NCBI GenBank assembly: GCA_963575745.1
Contig: CAUYUJ010016285.1
Span: 42,501-75,000, forward strand
DNA length: 32,500 bases
Source: Prorocentrum cordatum
Lineage: Eukaryota > Sar > Dinophyceae > Prorocentrales > Prorocentraceae
Direction: 5' to 3'
Both the position numbers and the translations under genes were made by a program. Each line of letters begins with the position of its first letter. Position 1 is the stretch's first letter. The notes below the pieces were generated by a model that saw only the letters and a program-made list of their open reading frames with translations, was not told the origin of the DNA and did not search any database. Shown here piece after piece: positions 16,880-26,689 of the stretch.

Positions 16880-17507
16880 CGCGGTGGCGGATATGTTCAA
16901 CGAGAGACCGAATCCGACGGCCGCGAGACTGCACTATGCACTGTCCAGCTTTGAAGATTCAATCGTGGACGAAGTCGAGACGGCTCTCAAGATAGTTGGC
17001 GGCGCCAGTATAAACGCCTACATGTTCGACGGGATGATTGTCGAAGCGCCGCCGACAGCCGTTGCGGACATCGACATGGTGTCATCGGCGTGCTCGGCTC
17101 GTCGGAGAGTGACCTTCACGGTGCACCAGTTCCGCCCGCAGAGCGGCGAGAGGGGCCCCCTCGGCGGCGCCACACAGCTGAACGCGTTCGCGCGAGAGCA
17201 GCAGCTCACGCACATCCAACTCCGAGACGGAACCATCAGCTCCAAGACCAAGTTCGTCGGACTGGCAACGGAAATGGAGAGCCGCTACAGCCGCTCCGCG
17301 TCTCCGTTGAAGAACCTGATGATACTGCGTCCTCGGCCAGCGCTTCTCTGCCACAGCGCCCCCTTTCCAGGCGCGCCAGACAGACCGTGGAATTCGGCAG
17401 GCGGAGCGGGCCCGCGAGAATTCCGAACGAGCAGTTTCCCTTGGAGGGGCATTCGCGTCGTTCCGAGGAGCTGCGCGCTCTCGGCGCCGCGGGGCCTGCC
17501 CGGGTAG
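16880..17507 (+). pseudogene. TV-Pol-like polymerase, C-terminal part with palm motif C
   Basis: Continues the frame of 15904-16600. It starts N-E-R-P-N-P-T-A-A, then a helix F-E-D-S-I-V-D-E-V-E-T-A-L. The strand-turn-strand A-Y-M-F-D-G-M-I-V-E (17016-17045, Asp codon 17028-17030) follows, matching the Y-D-G-L/M motif C of TV-Pol-like enzymes. After about 17130 (V-H-Q-F) similarity is lost and the frame becomes Ser/Arg/Pro-rich up to the TAG at 17505-17507. Together with the motif A part this completes the two metal-binding Asp sites of a palm domain. Confidence 0.6.
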
Positions 17508-18370
17508 TTCGCGATCGGCGACGCCACATGGAGGCAATGGAGAGCGCCTTTCTCTTTCACTTACTACGGAGGCGACCCGCGACCTCTTCCTGGTTCGTTT
17601 CAGATCGCAGCGCGGCCAGAGCACTCGGCAGAGCGCATCGACACGGAGGCGTTCCTAGGCGCGCAGGAAACAATTGCTCACATATGCTATCAAGATTCGT
17701 GATGCAATGGGTTTTCACCGGCCCGCGCCCGACATGCTCGCCACCATGGCGCGGTCCCTGGAGGCAGAATTCGGCGGCGAGGCGCCGCGCCTCCGCATTT
17801 TGGCGACGCGGGAGCTCCGCCGTGCAAGAGGCGACGCCCCGGGCGATTCGAGCTGCAGCGTCTGCGGCCGCCTGAGCAACGACGCACCTCAACGCGGGCC
17901 CCATCGCGTCTGCCAGGGACCAGCCGCGCCACAAAGGGGATGGTCAGAGGGGGGTCGGCTTCTAAGAGAGGGGCGCTTCTTAGAAGGCCTCGGCGGGTTC
18001 TAAGAAGCCTTTTTCGGAAGCAGCCGATGGATTCCACGAGCCCCCCCGCCTGCTCAGAAGGCGACTTCCCTCTTGCCACCCCCTTTGCGGCGCAGCCGCA
18101 GAGGATGTCTCGGCTCGTCGCCGCCGGGCGCTGCGGCTTCTTCGTCTTCTTCTCCGTCGCCGCCAGATTCGGGCGCCTGCCGTCTCTCCGGCGACCAGGG
18201 ACATGACCCCGTCGGGTTCGCGGAGTTCACGTTGCGTCAAGCAGACGAACAAATAGGGTGGATCCAGTTCGACGCGGCTTCCTTGAACGGCGGCTCGGAC
18301 GCAGACCTCGAAGCGCCTGGCGAGCACGTCGAGGTCGGGGCGGAAAGAAAGGTCGGGTTGACATGTTTTT
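17508..18370 (+). other. region downstream of the polymerase: one coding-like island and a hairpin, otherwise nothing clear
   Basis: At about 17604-17701 a balanced 32-residue frame (A-E-R-I-D-T-E-A-F-L, A-H-I-C-Y-Q-D-S, stop) lies in the polymerase frame just after a TTTCAG that could be a splice acceptor. It may be the last exon. At 17959-17986 a nine-base stem (CTTCTAAGA/TCTTAGAAG) is followed by another TTCTAAGAAG. The rest is GC-rich without a recognisable protein. Confidence 0.3.
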
Positions 18371-18424
18371 GCACACGCCTGCATTAAAATGCTGTCGTGC
18401 CCAAAATTCGGCAAAAAACCTTCG

Positions 18425-18560
18425 TTTCAGAGTCGGGGATGCCAGAGTAGAGATAATATCGTTTTCCAGGGAAGACAGCGCGGGCCCTTCGTTAAAACAT
18501 GAGCAGATGTTTTCAGCGTCGGGAATGCCAGAGTAAAGGTAATATCTGCATCCCAGGGGG
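18425..18560 (+). repeat. two-copy tandem repeat with GATGCCAGAGTA
   Basis: CAG(A/C)GTCGGG(G/A)ATGCCAGAGTA followed by (G/A)AG(A/G)TAATATC occurs at about 18428 and 18516, 88 bases apart, each followed by TCCAGGG/CCCAGGG. Lies just upstream of the transposase relic and could be part of its end. Confidence 0.6.
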
Positions 18561-18708
18561 GAAGGGCGGGCGCAAATCCCCCGATGTCCAGGGGCATCTG
18601 GGAATGGAAAATCGAAATTCCAGTTTTACTGAATAGTGCAATGGGTTAACGGGGCCATATATGATTGGCCTTGTAGCAAAAACACGAAAACAACATTTGT
18701 AATCTGCC

Positions 18709-20280
18709 ATGGCAACCGACGAGGGCATCGTGGGCGATGCATCCGGCGACCTGATGAACAGCGACGTCGACACCGGTGGCGAACACCCCGGCCTCGACGA
18801 CGTTGACATGAACGATGCGTCGTCTGAACCCCCCCCCTGCGACATCGATTTCCCGGGGGATTCGTTCAACGAGGGCGAGGACTCGGAGGAGGAAGGGGAG
18901 CTGCCTGATCAGGAATATGAAGGTGATCTCGTGGGGGAATTTACATTCTCACATGGCATTCTGACAGACGCCCCTCCTTCTGGAGACCTTCTGCGCGACG
19001 ATGACAACGACGCTGCAGACGAGTTCGAAGGATTGTCGCGGCCCCCGCCCTCGCCAGAAGATGCCCTGGGCGGCGCTGCAGGAGTAACCAAAAAGCGCCC
19101 CGCAGCGGCAATGTCAAACGCAGGAAAGAACTACATTCCCAAGAAGGGGAAGCCAGGACGCACGCTCGCCCGAAGAAGCAGTGCAAGGAGAAGTGGGCTG
19201 GCGCATGGAAAAATACACCATCTGTTCGCCACGGCATAATTTCGCGATCTCGCAAAGATCGTGTCACCTGGGCTTGGAATCTGAACGATATCGTGGCGGC
19301 CAGTGAGAAGGTTGCGATGCTGCGCCTCACCAGCGATGGTTTTCTCAAGAATTGGACTCAGTGCCATTGTCCGAGTTGCGGCGACGAGCGCGTCGGCCCG
19401 CTTCAGCAGCGCCCCAGCGGCGCCTGGGCACACAGGTGCAAGAAAGACGGGCGTCAGCGATTCATCCGCCCTCATGCCGAGCATCCCGTTTTCGCGACGG
19501 GATCGGGCCACGCTTGAAAATCGCTTCGAAGCCATATGCGAATTCTATTCGAACTGATTTTGGGTTTGACTCATTCGCAGAATCATCTACTGCGGGGGGG
19601 CAGCGCCAAGTCCATAAATGGGATGTCCAAGAGACTCGACGCACGCCTGGCGAAAGACGTCGTCGACCGAAAGAAAAAATTCAAATTTGGAGACCCAGGT
19701 AAAAAAGAGCGGTGCGACGTCGAGGCGGACGAGGTCGACTTAGGCGAGGAGTTCACCACAGAGAACGCCAAGGACAAACTTAGATGGTCCCATGGGCCGG
19801 CATAGTCGAGCGGGGCAGACCGAGCAGCTTGGTACTTTTCCGCGCGAAGCCTAAACTTACGAGCAGGAGGGCTCCTGGCCCTGGCCCCATCACGAAATCA
19901 GATTGGCACCCCGCGGCGAACGAATGGTCGCAGGGGCGCAAGATCTTCTTGCACACTGACGGCGCTCGCTCATACAAGTTAGGGCTGAACCGAAAGAACA
20001 CGTTGGATGGCGTCACCCACGATTGCGCCACCCACAAGCCCAAGAAAGACTGGAAATTCCTGCGCCCCAAATACGCGCAGCTTTTCGCCCGCGACATAGA
20101 TGGGTCCACCACGTGCAAAAAAGGCGGAGCCCAGACACTTGATCGGCGTCGGCAGCATGTTCGGAAGTTTGCAGGCAGGCGATCGGCTGCAGGCTCATCC
20201 CAGAAGAGGATGGAGACGCGCGCGCTGCACAGTGGGCCCACTGGCACCAAGACGACGGCTTGTTTTTGATGACGGGGGAA
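18709..20280 (+). pseudogene. IS1595/ISXO2-like (Merlin-type) DDE transposase pseudogene
   Basis: Cut-and-paste transposase in at least four frames. 18709-19239 starts at ATG and encodes a very acidic N-terminal region of about 125 residues, then K-K-R-P-A-A-A and a basic patch. From about 19170 a second frame gives W-A-W-N-L-N and a zinc ribbon: C-H-C-P-S-C-G, then H-R-C-K-K-D-G and H-P-V-F-A-T-G-S-G-H (to about 19515). A third (19536-19805) gives the first catalytic Asp in V-E-A-D-E-V-D-L-G (codon 19728-19730). A fourth (about 19790-20268) gives W-A-G-I-V-E-R-G-R-P-S-S-L, P-G-P-G-P-I-T-K, the second Asp in L-H-T-D-G-A-R-S-Y (codon 19958-19960) and G-G-A-Q-T-L-D (codon 20141-20143) where the third acidic residue is expected. 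The F-W usual after that Asp is lost. This domain order is that of ISXO2-like transposases, frequent in dinoflagellates. Terminal inverted repeats not found. Confidence 0.8.
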
Positions 20281-20384
20281 GTGTTTAGGCGTCGCTGCTG
20301 AACTGGCACTGCCGTCCTGCGTTCGCATTCGCATCCTTTGAGCAAAAGCAAATATTTCCAGATCTTGGCGGTAGACCTGAGCTC

Positions 20385-20535
20385 GAATCAACATCTCATC
20401 AACATTATGAAGTTGTCACGAAACCATGCGATTTCAATGACCAAAATGCGGAGAGCCGAGGAAACCTCGCAATTCCACAAGGAAAGTCGCATCAACTTTT
20501 CATCGACCTTCCAGAGTCAGTTCATCAAGATTCCC
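20385..20535 (+). repeat. repeat R2, copy 2 (short)
   Basis: GAATCAACATCTCATCAACATT, then AAGTTGTCACGAAACC, AAAATGCGGAGAGCCGAGGAAACC, AATTCCACAAGGAAAG.CGCATCAAC: the same words in the same order as 7840-7970. Confidence 0.65.
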
Positions 20536-20805
20536 CATCCCCCCCCCCTCCCCCCCCCCCCCCCTCCCCGCCGCACCCCGCCCCCCGCGCCCCCCCTCCC
20601 CCCCCCCCCGGCCCTCTGCCCCCCCGCCCTCCCCGCCCCCGCGCCCTCCTCCACGCCCTTCCGCGCCCCCCCCCCCCCCCCCCCATCCCTCGCGATCGCG
20701 CGCCCCCCCCCCCTCCCCCTCTCGCACCCTCCCCCCCCATTCCGCGCCCCCCCCTCCCCCCCCAGCCCCTCCCCCTCCCCCCCGCTCCTCGCCCCTCTAC
20801 ATTTA
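20536..20805 (+). repeat. C-rich tract
   Basis: About 270 bases of C runs broken by T, G and A, linking R2 to R1. Polyproline frames over it are not credible genes. Confidence 0.9.
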
Positions 20806-20879
20806 CTCTATATGAATACTACTCCCCTCTCTCCCCTGATGGCGCGCTGGGAGCTGAATAAAATAGAAGGCCCCCCTCC

Positions 20880-21493
20880 GCGCATTGTTTTTGTCACGCA
20901 GGATTTGCCGAAATCGGAGCGAGTTTTCCGGAGTTGGGTTTTCATGTGTGGTTTTACAATCGGAACGTGTTCGGTTCTTCCAAAATGTTGCCCCCGCTGC
21001 AGCGGTGGCCTCATTTTCGGGCACCCGCTTGGTCCGGGTCCTCCCGCGCAATGCGTTTTTACATTTTTTGCACGCAGCATTAGACAAACCATGTTGGAGC
21101 TGTCGTTTGCATGTGCGTTTTCCACGTCCGGGCGCGCTCGGTTCTTCCAGGATGTCCCTCCTGCTGCGGCGCTGGCCTCATTTTCGGGCCCCCACTCGGC
21201 CCTGATCCCCCCGCGCGCTGCATTTTATTCTACACTAGGTTGGGAGGGAATGCGTTGTTCATATGTGGTTTCCAATCAGCAAATGTTTGCGCATTCCAAG
21301 TTGTTCCTCTCGCTGCATGGCGGGCTTCATTTTCGGCCCCCCGCGCGCTCCGAAGTCTGCGTCTGCCGCGCGACGCCACCCTCTACGATGCCATGCTATG
21401 ATATCCGGTTGCGCGGACGAAGAGGAGATTTGCGCCATGGTAAAGGATGGGAGGGAGGGGTAGGGCGTCAGATGTGACGCGCGCGCACCTAGC
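20880..21493 (+). repeat. dispersed repeat R1, copy 2
   Basis: Three units with GTTCTTCCA.GATGT, (C/T)CGCTGC.GCG.TGGCCTCATTTTCGGG at about 20971, 21141 and 21292 (spacing about 170 and 150). The 60-base end at 21434-21493 matches 6781-6840 at 56 of 60 positions. The unit words match those of copy 1. Confidence 0.65.
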
Positions 21494-21624
21494 CCCCCCC
21501 CCCTGCCCCCCCCCCCCCCCGCCCCCCCCCCCCCCCCCGCGCCCGCCCCGAAGTGGTTGACCCCCCCCCCACCCCCCCCATTCTCCCCGCCCCCCCCATC
21601 CCCCCCCCCCCCCCCCCCCCCCCC

Positions 21625-21669
<45 letters not shown>

Positions 21670-21680
21670 CCCCTCCCCGC
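21494..21680 (+). repeat. near-homopolymer C tract
   Basis: About 185 bases, mostly C, with uninterrupted runs of tens of C around 21600-21668. The complementary strand is G-rich and should form G-quadruplexes. Its length in the assembly is likely unreliable. Confidence 0.9.
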
Positions 21681-21719
21681 CTGGAGGCACAAGGGCAGCG
21701 AGATCACTGCGCGGCGAGC

Positions 21720-21950
21720 ATAGGAGGGGGGGAGGAGGAGGAGGAGTGGGAGGTTGAGGAGGAGGAGGGGACGGAGGAGGTGGAGGTGGAGGCGGAGGTG
21801 GAAGAGGAGGAGGAGGAGGAGGAGAAGGGAGGGAGGGAAGGAGGGAGGGAGGGAGGGAACGAGGAGGAGGAGGGAGGGAAGGAGGGAGGGAGGGAAAGAG
21901 GGAGGGGGGGGAGGGAGGGAAGGGGGGGGGAAGAAGGGCGCCGCAGCATT
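21720..21950 (+). repeat. (GGA)n / GGGA purine tract
   Basis: About 230 bases of GGA and GGGA repeats, so the C tract and this G/A tract lie within 250 bases in opposite strand sense. Confidence 0.9.
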
Positions 21951-22870
21951 GGCATCGCAACCGCGAGCTGCCATTGCGGCTGCTCAGGTTTACGTCTTTG
22001 GAGGCTCACATATACTACGCTAGTGCTACGGCGCGAAAATACAATTATGGGCCCCAGAGATCTACAAGATTCCAGGGGGTTCGTCGTGGCGCAATTGCCC
22101 ATGGTTCAGAGGGGGGATTGATGCTTGGGGTGTTAAATCGCTAGGTGTTGCCTATGTGAAAAACCAGCAGAGTATATTCATTTGACAAGTAAGGCCCATA
22201 AGAAGTGAATCCCAGATACTCTGAAGCAGTCTTCCATCGATGACCACAGTGCTGCACAATCAACCAGAGTTACCCTCGGCATGGAAAGTCACAATGGTGG
22301 GCGCCGCGCGCGGACGCCAGCTCACCAGGATCAGCATAGAAAAAGCAGCACGCACGGACGGCGGCCCATCAGGATCAGCAGCAGCAGCAGCACCACCAGC
22401 AGCGGCAGCAGCAGCAACGCCAGATCAGGCGTAGCAGCAGACGCAGGATATCAGCAAACATGTGGACAAGCCTGTGGTTTCAGGTTGCTCAGTTTCCACA
22501 ACAATCGAAAACAGTAAAAAATGAAATGTCTGACGCGAAGACGAAGGTGGATGGTATATCTGAGAAAGTTGAAAAAGATTATGATCACGGTCGAATCTGC
22601 GCCAGGGCAGCCCGATGTCGCAAACGCCAGAAAGAATTATTGCACGCATTGTTGCGGCGGCGGCGGCGGCGGCGCAGGCTCAACGGCCAACGCGCCGACT
22701 CAGCAGAAAATGCGAGGCGCCAGCGATGCTGCGCGCCAGGCCGCCAAGGTGAGAGGAGGGGGGGGGGGGCGCGGGAGGAAGAACTATAAAGAAGAGCGGA
22801 GGGAGTTGAACGAGGCGAAGCGTCTACGCTTCTTTGCGAGCCGGCGCGACGCATGCGGCATAAGAGCGCG
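21951..22870. other. no gene recognised; CAG and CGG short repeats
   Basis: A (CAG)n-like stretch lies at 22376-22440 and a CGG run at 22650-22672. A 109-residue frame (22460-22789) starts with a hydrophilic, coiled-coil-like stretch (K-N-E-M-S-D-A-K-T-K-V-D-G-I) and then turns into Arg runs. I do not consider it supported as a gene. Confidence 0.35.
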
Positions 22871-22959
22871 CTCAACCGCTGCACGACTTATCATTGCGCT
22901 GCGTTTCGGCGTTTCGGCGGGCAGGCATCTCAGCAAAGAAAGAACACGCCTCCCCCTGC

Positions 22960-23230
22960 TTCCCCCCGCCCCCCCATCCATGCCCCGCTTCCCCCTCGCA
23001 CCCCCCCCCCCGCCCCCCCCCCCCCCCCCCCCCTCGCCCCCGCGCCCCCCCCCCCGCCCCTGCCGCGGCAAGGGGGCAGCGGGGGAGAGGGCGAGGAGGG
23101 GATGGGGGGGGAGGACGAAGGGGGAGAAGGAGAGGACGAGGAGAGGATGACGAGGAGAGAAGGGGAAGAAGAGGAGCGCGCGAGGGGGGGAGGGAGGCGA
23201 GGAGCAGGAGAAGGAGGATGGCGAGGACAA
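22960..23230. repeat. C-rich then G/A-rich low complexity
   Basis: C runs at 22960-23065 followed by GGGGGAGG/GAGGA tracts at 23075-23230, giving potential hairpin pairing between C-rich and G-rich halves. Confidence 0.8.
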
Positions 23231-23234
23231 GGAG

Positions 23235-23537
23235 TTGCAAGGTTTTCATGTCGATTTCGAGCACATATTTCGGTTCGAACGAAGCACGCACGCAAAGAGA
23301 AGCGCCCGATGGCCAAGGGGCACGCCATGGCAACATCCCAGCAGCGACGCCCAAGACGAAACAGCAGAGCGGGGCAGCGCTGATTCTGCCAGCAACGACG
23401 GAGACGGCAGCACGCCAGATAGCGATGACGAGCGCGATGATCATGCCACCGATGTCGACGCGGAAGAGGCCGGCAGCTTGCTCGTCGAAAGGCGGCTTCG
23501 TCTTTACGCCGAAGGGCGACTGATAGCGAAAGGTTGA
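23235..23537 (+). other. weak coding candidate, 100-residue acidic frame or KRPAA frame
   Basis: One frame gives an acidic segment (D-S-D-D-E-R-D-D-H). Another gives R-K-R-P-A-A-C-S-S-K-G-G near 23460-23500, like the K-K-R-P-A-A-A patch in the transposase N-terminus at 19090. Either could be a leftover of a second transposase N-terminal region. No domain follows it. Confidence 0.2.
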
Positions 23538-23857
23538 TGTTTAAACTGCCACTACGCAGGGAGAGCCGGCGCGTCGGGTCCGTTTTCAACGCGCGCCCTC
23601 GGCGGGAAAAAGCAATGGAAATGTCCTAGAGAAGCTGAATGCAGCGCTCAATATAGCATCGGCGGTAGAACAGCTGAAGATGCATATCCCCTTGTTGGCC
23701 AACAAAAATGGCAGAGAACACGTAGCCAGAATACGCGCTCCCCCACGCGAGGCGCTTGCCGCTGAGTTTCTCGCCTCGTGGAAGCACGCAGGCAGATGCG
23801 GGCCCCACGCAGCACGCAGGCATGCAGAAGAAGACAATGCAGCACGCAGGCACGCAT

Positions 23858-23895
23858 GCATGGTCTTCTTGCTTCGGAAAGCATGAAGACCATGC
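23858..23895. ncRNA. strong 38-base stem-loop, possible structured RNA or cruciform
   Basis: Outer stem GCATGGTCTTC (23858-23868) pairs perfectly with GAAGACCATGC (23885-23895). A single T-T mismatch follows, then inner stem TGCTT/AAGCA closes a CGGA loop. This gives 16 base pairs in 38 bases, with no runs of T after it, so it is not a simple terminator. Function unknown. Confidence 0.4.
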
Positions 23896-24027
23896 TGAGT
23901 GGCAAGGTGCCTTAGAACGCCATCCAGCCGTGGACGCTGCCCGCGAGGATGGCAATCCAGTTTTGCCATTCTCCCTCCACCTACAAGCCTTCGGCAAACC
24001 GCGGCACGAAAGCCAACCCATCCAATT

Positions 24028-24425
24028 CCTGTTTGTCGCCCTCTTCCTTATACTCTCCTCTCTTGTCCTTCTATTCATCCTTCTTTTCCCGCTCTTCCCC
24101 CCCCTGCTCATCACGTTCGCCCCCCCCCCCCCCGCTTCTCATCGTCGCCGCCATCCTCGCCTCCGCCCCCCCCCCCTCGCCACGTCTGAACTCGCGCGGG
24201 CAGCGAACTCCACCTGGTTCTTTTTGCGGGCGTTCGGGTAGGCGGCGCGGCCGAACATGCACGGATAGAATAAGCTCCGCTTGCTTCTTTGTTTGCATAC
24301 GTCCGGCGGGGGCGACGCGCCCGCATTTGCGCGGGCAGCGAACCGTGTTCGATGCGTTTTTGGACGCTCGGGGGGAGCGGCACGCCTGAACTTGCGCAGG
24401 CGGTGAATTCCACACGGGCCCCGAC
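24028..24425 (+). repeat. about 390-base direct repeat, copy 1
   Basis: Begins CCTGTTTGTCGCCCTCTTCCTTA, runs through a pyrimidine tract and then GCGCGGGCAGCGAACTCC-type words. Matches 24958-25335 in order with moderate divergence. The second half itself contains diverged shorter units around G(A/C)GCGGGCAGCGAA. Confidence 0.6.
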
Positions 24426-24957
24426 GCGGACGGTTCAGGGAAAGCGCCGCCGCAGCATGCGACCTTGATGTTGGCGCGCGTTCTTGCCAAACTCATCGGT
24501 TTCACGCGCCCCCCGCACATGTCAAGACAGGTTGGGGGCGCGGCGGGGCCCTCAAAATTGCCATTGCGCGTGAGGTAGCCTCGCAAACCAAGATCTTGGA
24601 GGCCATCGTGTAAGAAGCGCACTGTAAAAAATGCGTGTCGTCGAAGAAAAAACTACACGTTGATTTCGACATCCTGATTTCGAATCTTCGAGATTGCCAT
24701 TTCGCCCGGCACATCCTCGAAATACCTGGGGCGATTAAAAAGCAGCCCCCCATCTTTTCTGAGCGGTCTCGGGTGAACTCCAAAATGGCAAAAGAAAGCA
24801 AAAACGATGAACAAAGGCAATAGGTTCGAACGAACGCTTCGCTTGACAACCGCTTTGTTCAAACATGAACGTTTCGCTTGACACGCCCAACAAAAATTGC
24901 GTTCGGATGGGTCCTCGATGTTCCCAGGTTTCCTCATGACCATCGTTCTTCTTGTCC
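24426..24957. other. spacer between the two 390-base repeats; no gene recognised
   Basis: A 62-residue frame at 24635-24823 (basic, K-K-K-L-H-V-D-F) shows no known domain. The words GAACG(C/T)TTCGCTTGACA occur twice, at about 24831 and 24868. Confidence 0.3.
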
Positions 24958-25335
24958 CCTGTTTCTCGTCCTCTTCCTTATCCTCTCCTCGCTTCTCCTT
25001 CTCTTCCTCCTTTTTGTCCTCCCCCTCCTCGTGCTCACCGTTGTCGCCGACCTCCTCGTCGTCATCCTCACATCCTGCCTTTTCCTCCTCATCACGTCCG
25101 AACCCGCGCAATAAGTGAACTCTGCGTTGTGCCTTTCGTGGGCGTTCGGTCAAGCGGCGCGGCTGAACCTGCGCGGATAGCAAGCTCCGTGCGTTTTTGT
25201 GTTGCATATGTTCGGCGCAAGCAGCACGTCGGCACGCGCGCGGGTGGTGAACCATTTTCGGCGCGTTTGTGCACGTCTGGGGTGAGCGGCGCGTCTGTCG
25301 TTGCGCGGGTCGTTAACTCCACTTGGCGCTCCGAA
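24958..25335 (+). repeat. about 390-base direct repeat, copy 2
   Basis: Begins CCTGTTTCTCGTCCTCTTCCTTA and parallels 24028-24425. Here the pyrimidine tract contains fewer C runs. Confidence 0.6.
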
Positions 25336-25586
25336 TGGACTTGCAGACATATCGTTGACGCGACATGAAACCTTGTTACGCTCTCGGCCAGAATAGTGAT
25401 GGTATCTTGCATTTCTGCGATCTGGGCCCTCGGGACATCGACCTGCATGGCCATGGTGGGTTCACGTCCTGCCTCGACATGTCCAGCATGCGGATAACAC
25501 GCCACAGTGAGACCTGATCCTCTGCATACGCGGCGTCTCCGATAGTCCGACGTGACACCCGACACCCAACAAGGGATCATATCATC

Positions 25587-26345
25587 TCAGCAGCCACGAT
25601 GCGCGGCGTGACCGCATATGAGGCGCCACAGAATCTCTCCAAGAAAAAAACCTGAAGAAAAATGACGCAATGGATTGAATCGGCCGACATCGTGAGAGGC
25701 CACTTGAGGACCATCAGGCCTCAGTCGCATCTGCCTCTCTTCGGCAATTTCATTTCCTTCGAACGCTGGCGGCGGCACTGGGGCCCCTGATGAACTGGCC
25801 GGTCGGTCGCGCGGCCTGGAGACCTCCGAGGGCGTAGCGTTTCCGCTCGGAGTGCGATCTGAGCGCTCCGAGCGGGCCCTGCTCCGCCGCCGCCGTTCCT
25901 CTGCATTTCTGCGCCTCATCTCTCGCAACTGTGACTGGGCCGCCACGTTCCCTGCATCGTAGCTCGGAAATCGGCAGCCGTCGTAGCTGGAGGCCCAGTC
26001 GGATCGAACGTACCCGCGATCTCCTGGACAATCACGTCCTCGTCCGCGGGCTCCGGCTCGTACGCGAAATGGAGCCTCTGACTCTCGTCTTGGACTCGCA
26101 TACTGCTCGCGCCGTGCATCTGACTGAAGGCAGCTTTCACATAAGAGTTGGGCGGCATAGACCTGCCGACCCGCGGCCGACCATCCAAACTGGGAAAGCG
26201 TTCAAGGAAAAGAGGATGGTCCATTTGCGCTGCCGCGGGAGGAATTGAGGAAGAAAAGCCTGGATGCGACATGCAGGCAGGAACGAATGGCATCCGATCG
26301 CTAGCGTTTCCGCTATTGTGACCATCTGGGTTGAATTGGCATGGC
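25587..26345 (-). pseudogene. minus-strand coding fragment, unknown function, one frameshift
   Basis: Two frames join near 25935-25950. The first, from the TGA-bounded start near 26345 (first ATG at 26291-26293), encodes about 120 residues with Y-V-K-A-A-F-S-Q-M-H-G, then an acidic P-E-P-A-D-E-D-V-I-V-Q-E-I-A-G segment. The second (from about 25946) gives L-R-E-M-R-R-R-N-A-E-E-R-R-R-R-S-R, a basic helix, and a Pro/Ser-rich tail with P-V-P-P-P-A-F-E-G-N-E-I-A-E-E. The composition looks coding and unlike its shadows. I recognise no domain; a Gag-like or structural protein of another element is possible but not shown. A further coding-like piece on the same strand at about 25375-25460 (Q-I-A-E-M-Q-D-T-I-T-I-L-A-E-S-V) may belong to it. 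Confidence 0.4.
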
Positions 26346-26689
26346 GGAGTTCAATCCAAGTCCCCCGTTATATCGACCCCGTTGTACCTCAGCTCGGTCA
26401 TGGCTCGACGCCTTTGTTGCTCTATAAAGTTAAGCCGAGCTCGGTGGCTTGCGCCAGCATTGGACCTCGGCGTCTCCGCGGAGTAGCGGCTGGGGGCTGC
26501 GATTGGCTAACCCTCTGCGATCATGTCAAGAGTGGTATCCCTCGCGGCCCGTCGCAAACCAGGCTGTTGCAGTAGTCACTGGAGTCGCTGTTGGAGTCCA
26601 GTACATATACGACCACCCTGCGGGTGATAAGGAGGTTGGGGGGGAGGGGCCCAGCAACGGGCAACAGTGGTGATTGTTGTTGTGACGAT
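26346..26689. other. no gene recognised
   Basis: Mixed-composition sequence leading into the 12-base satellite. Nothing supported on either strand. Confidence 0.3.
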
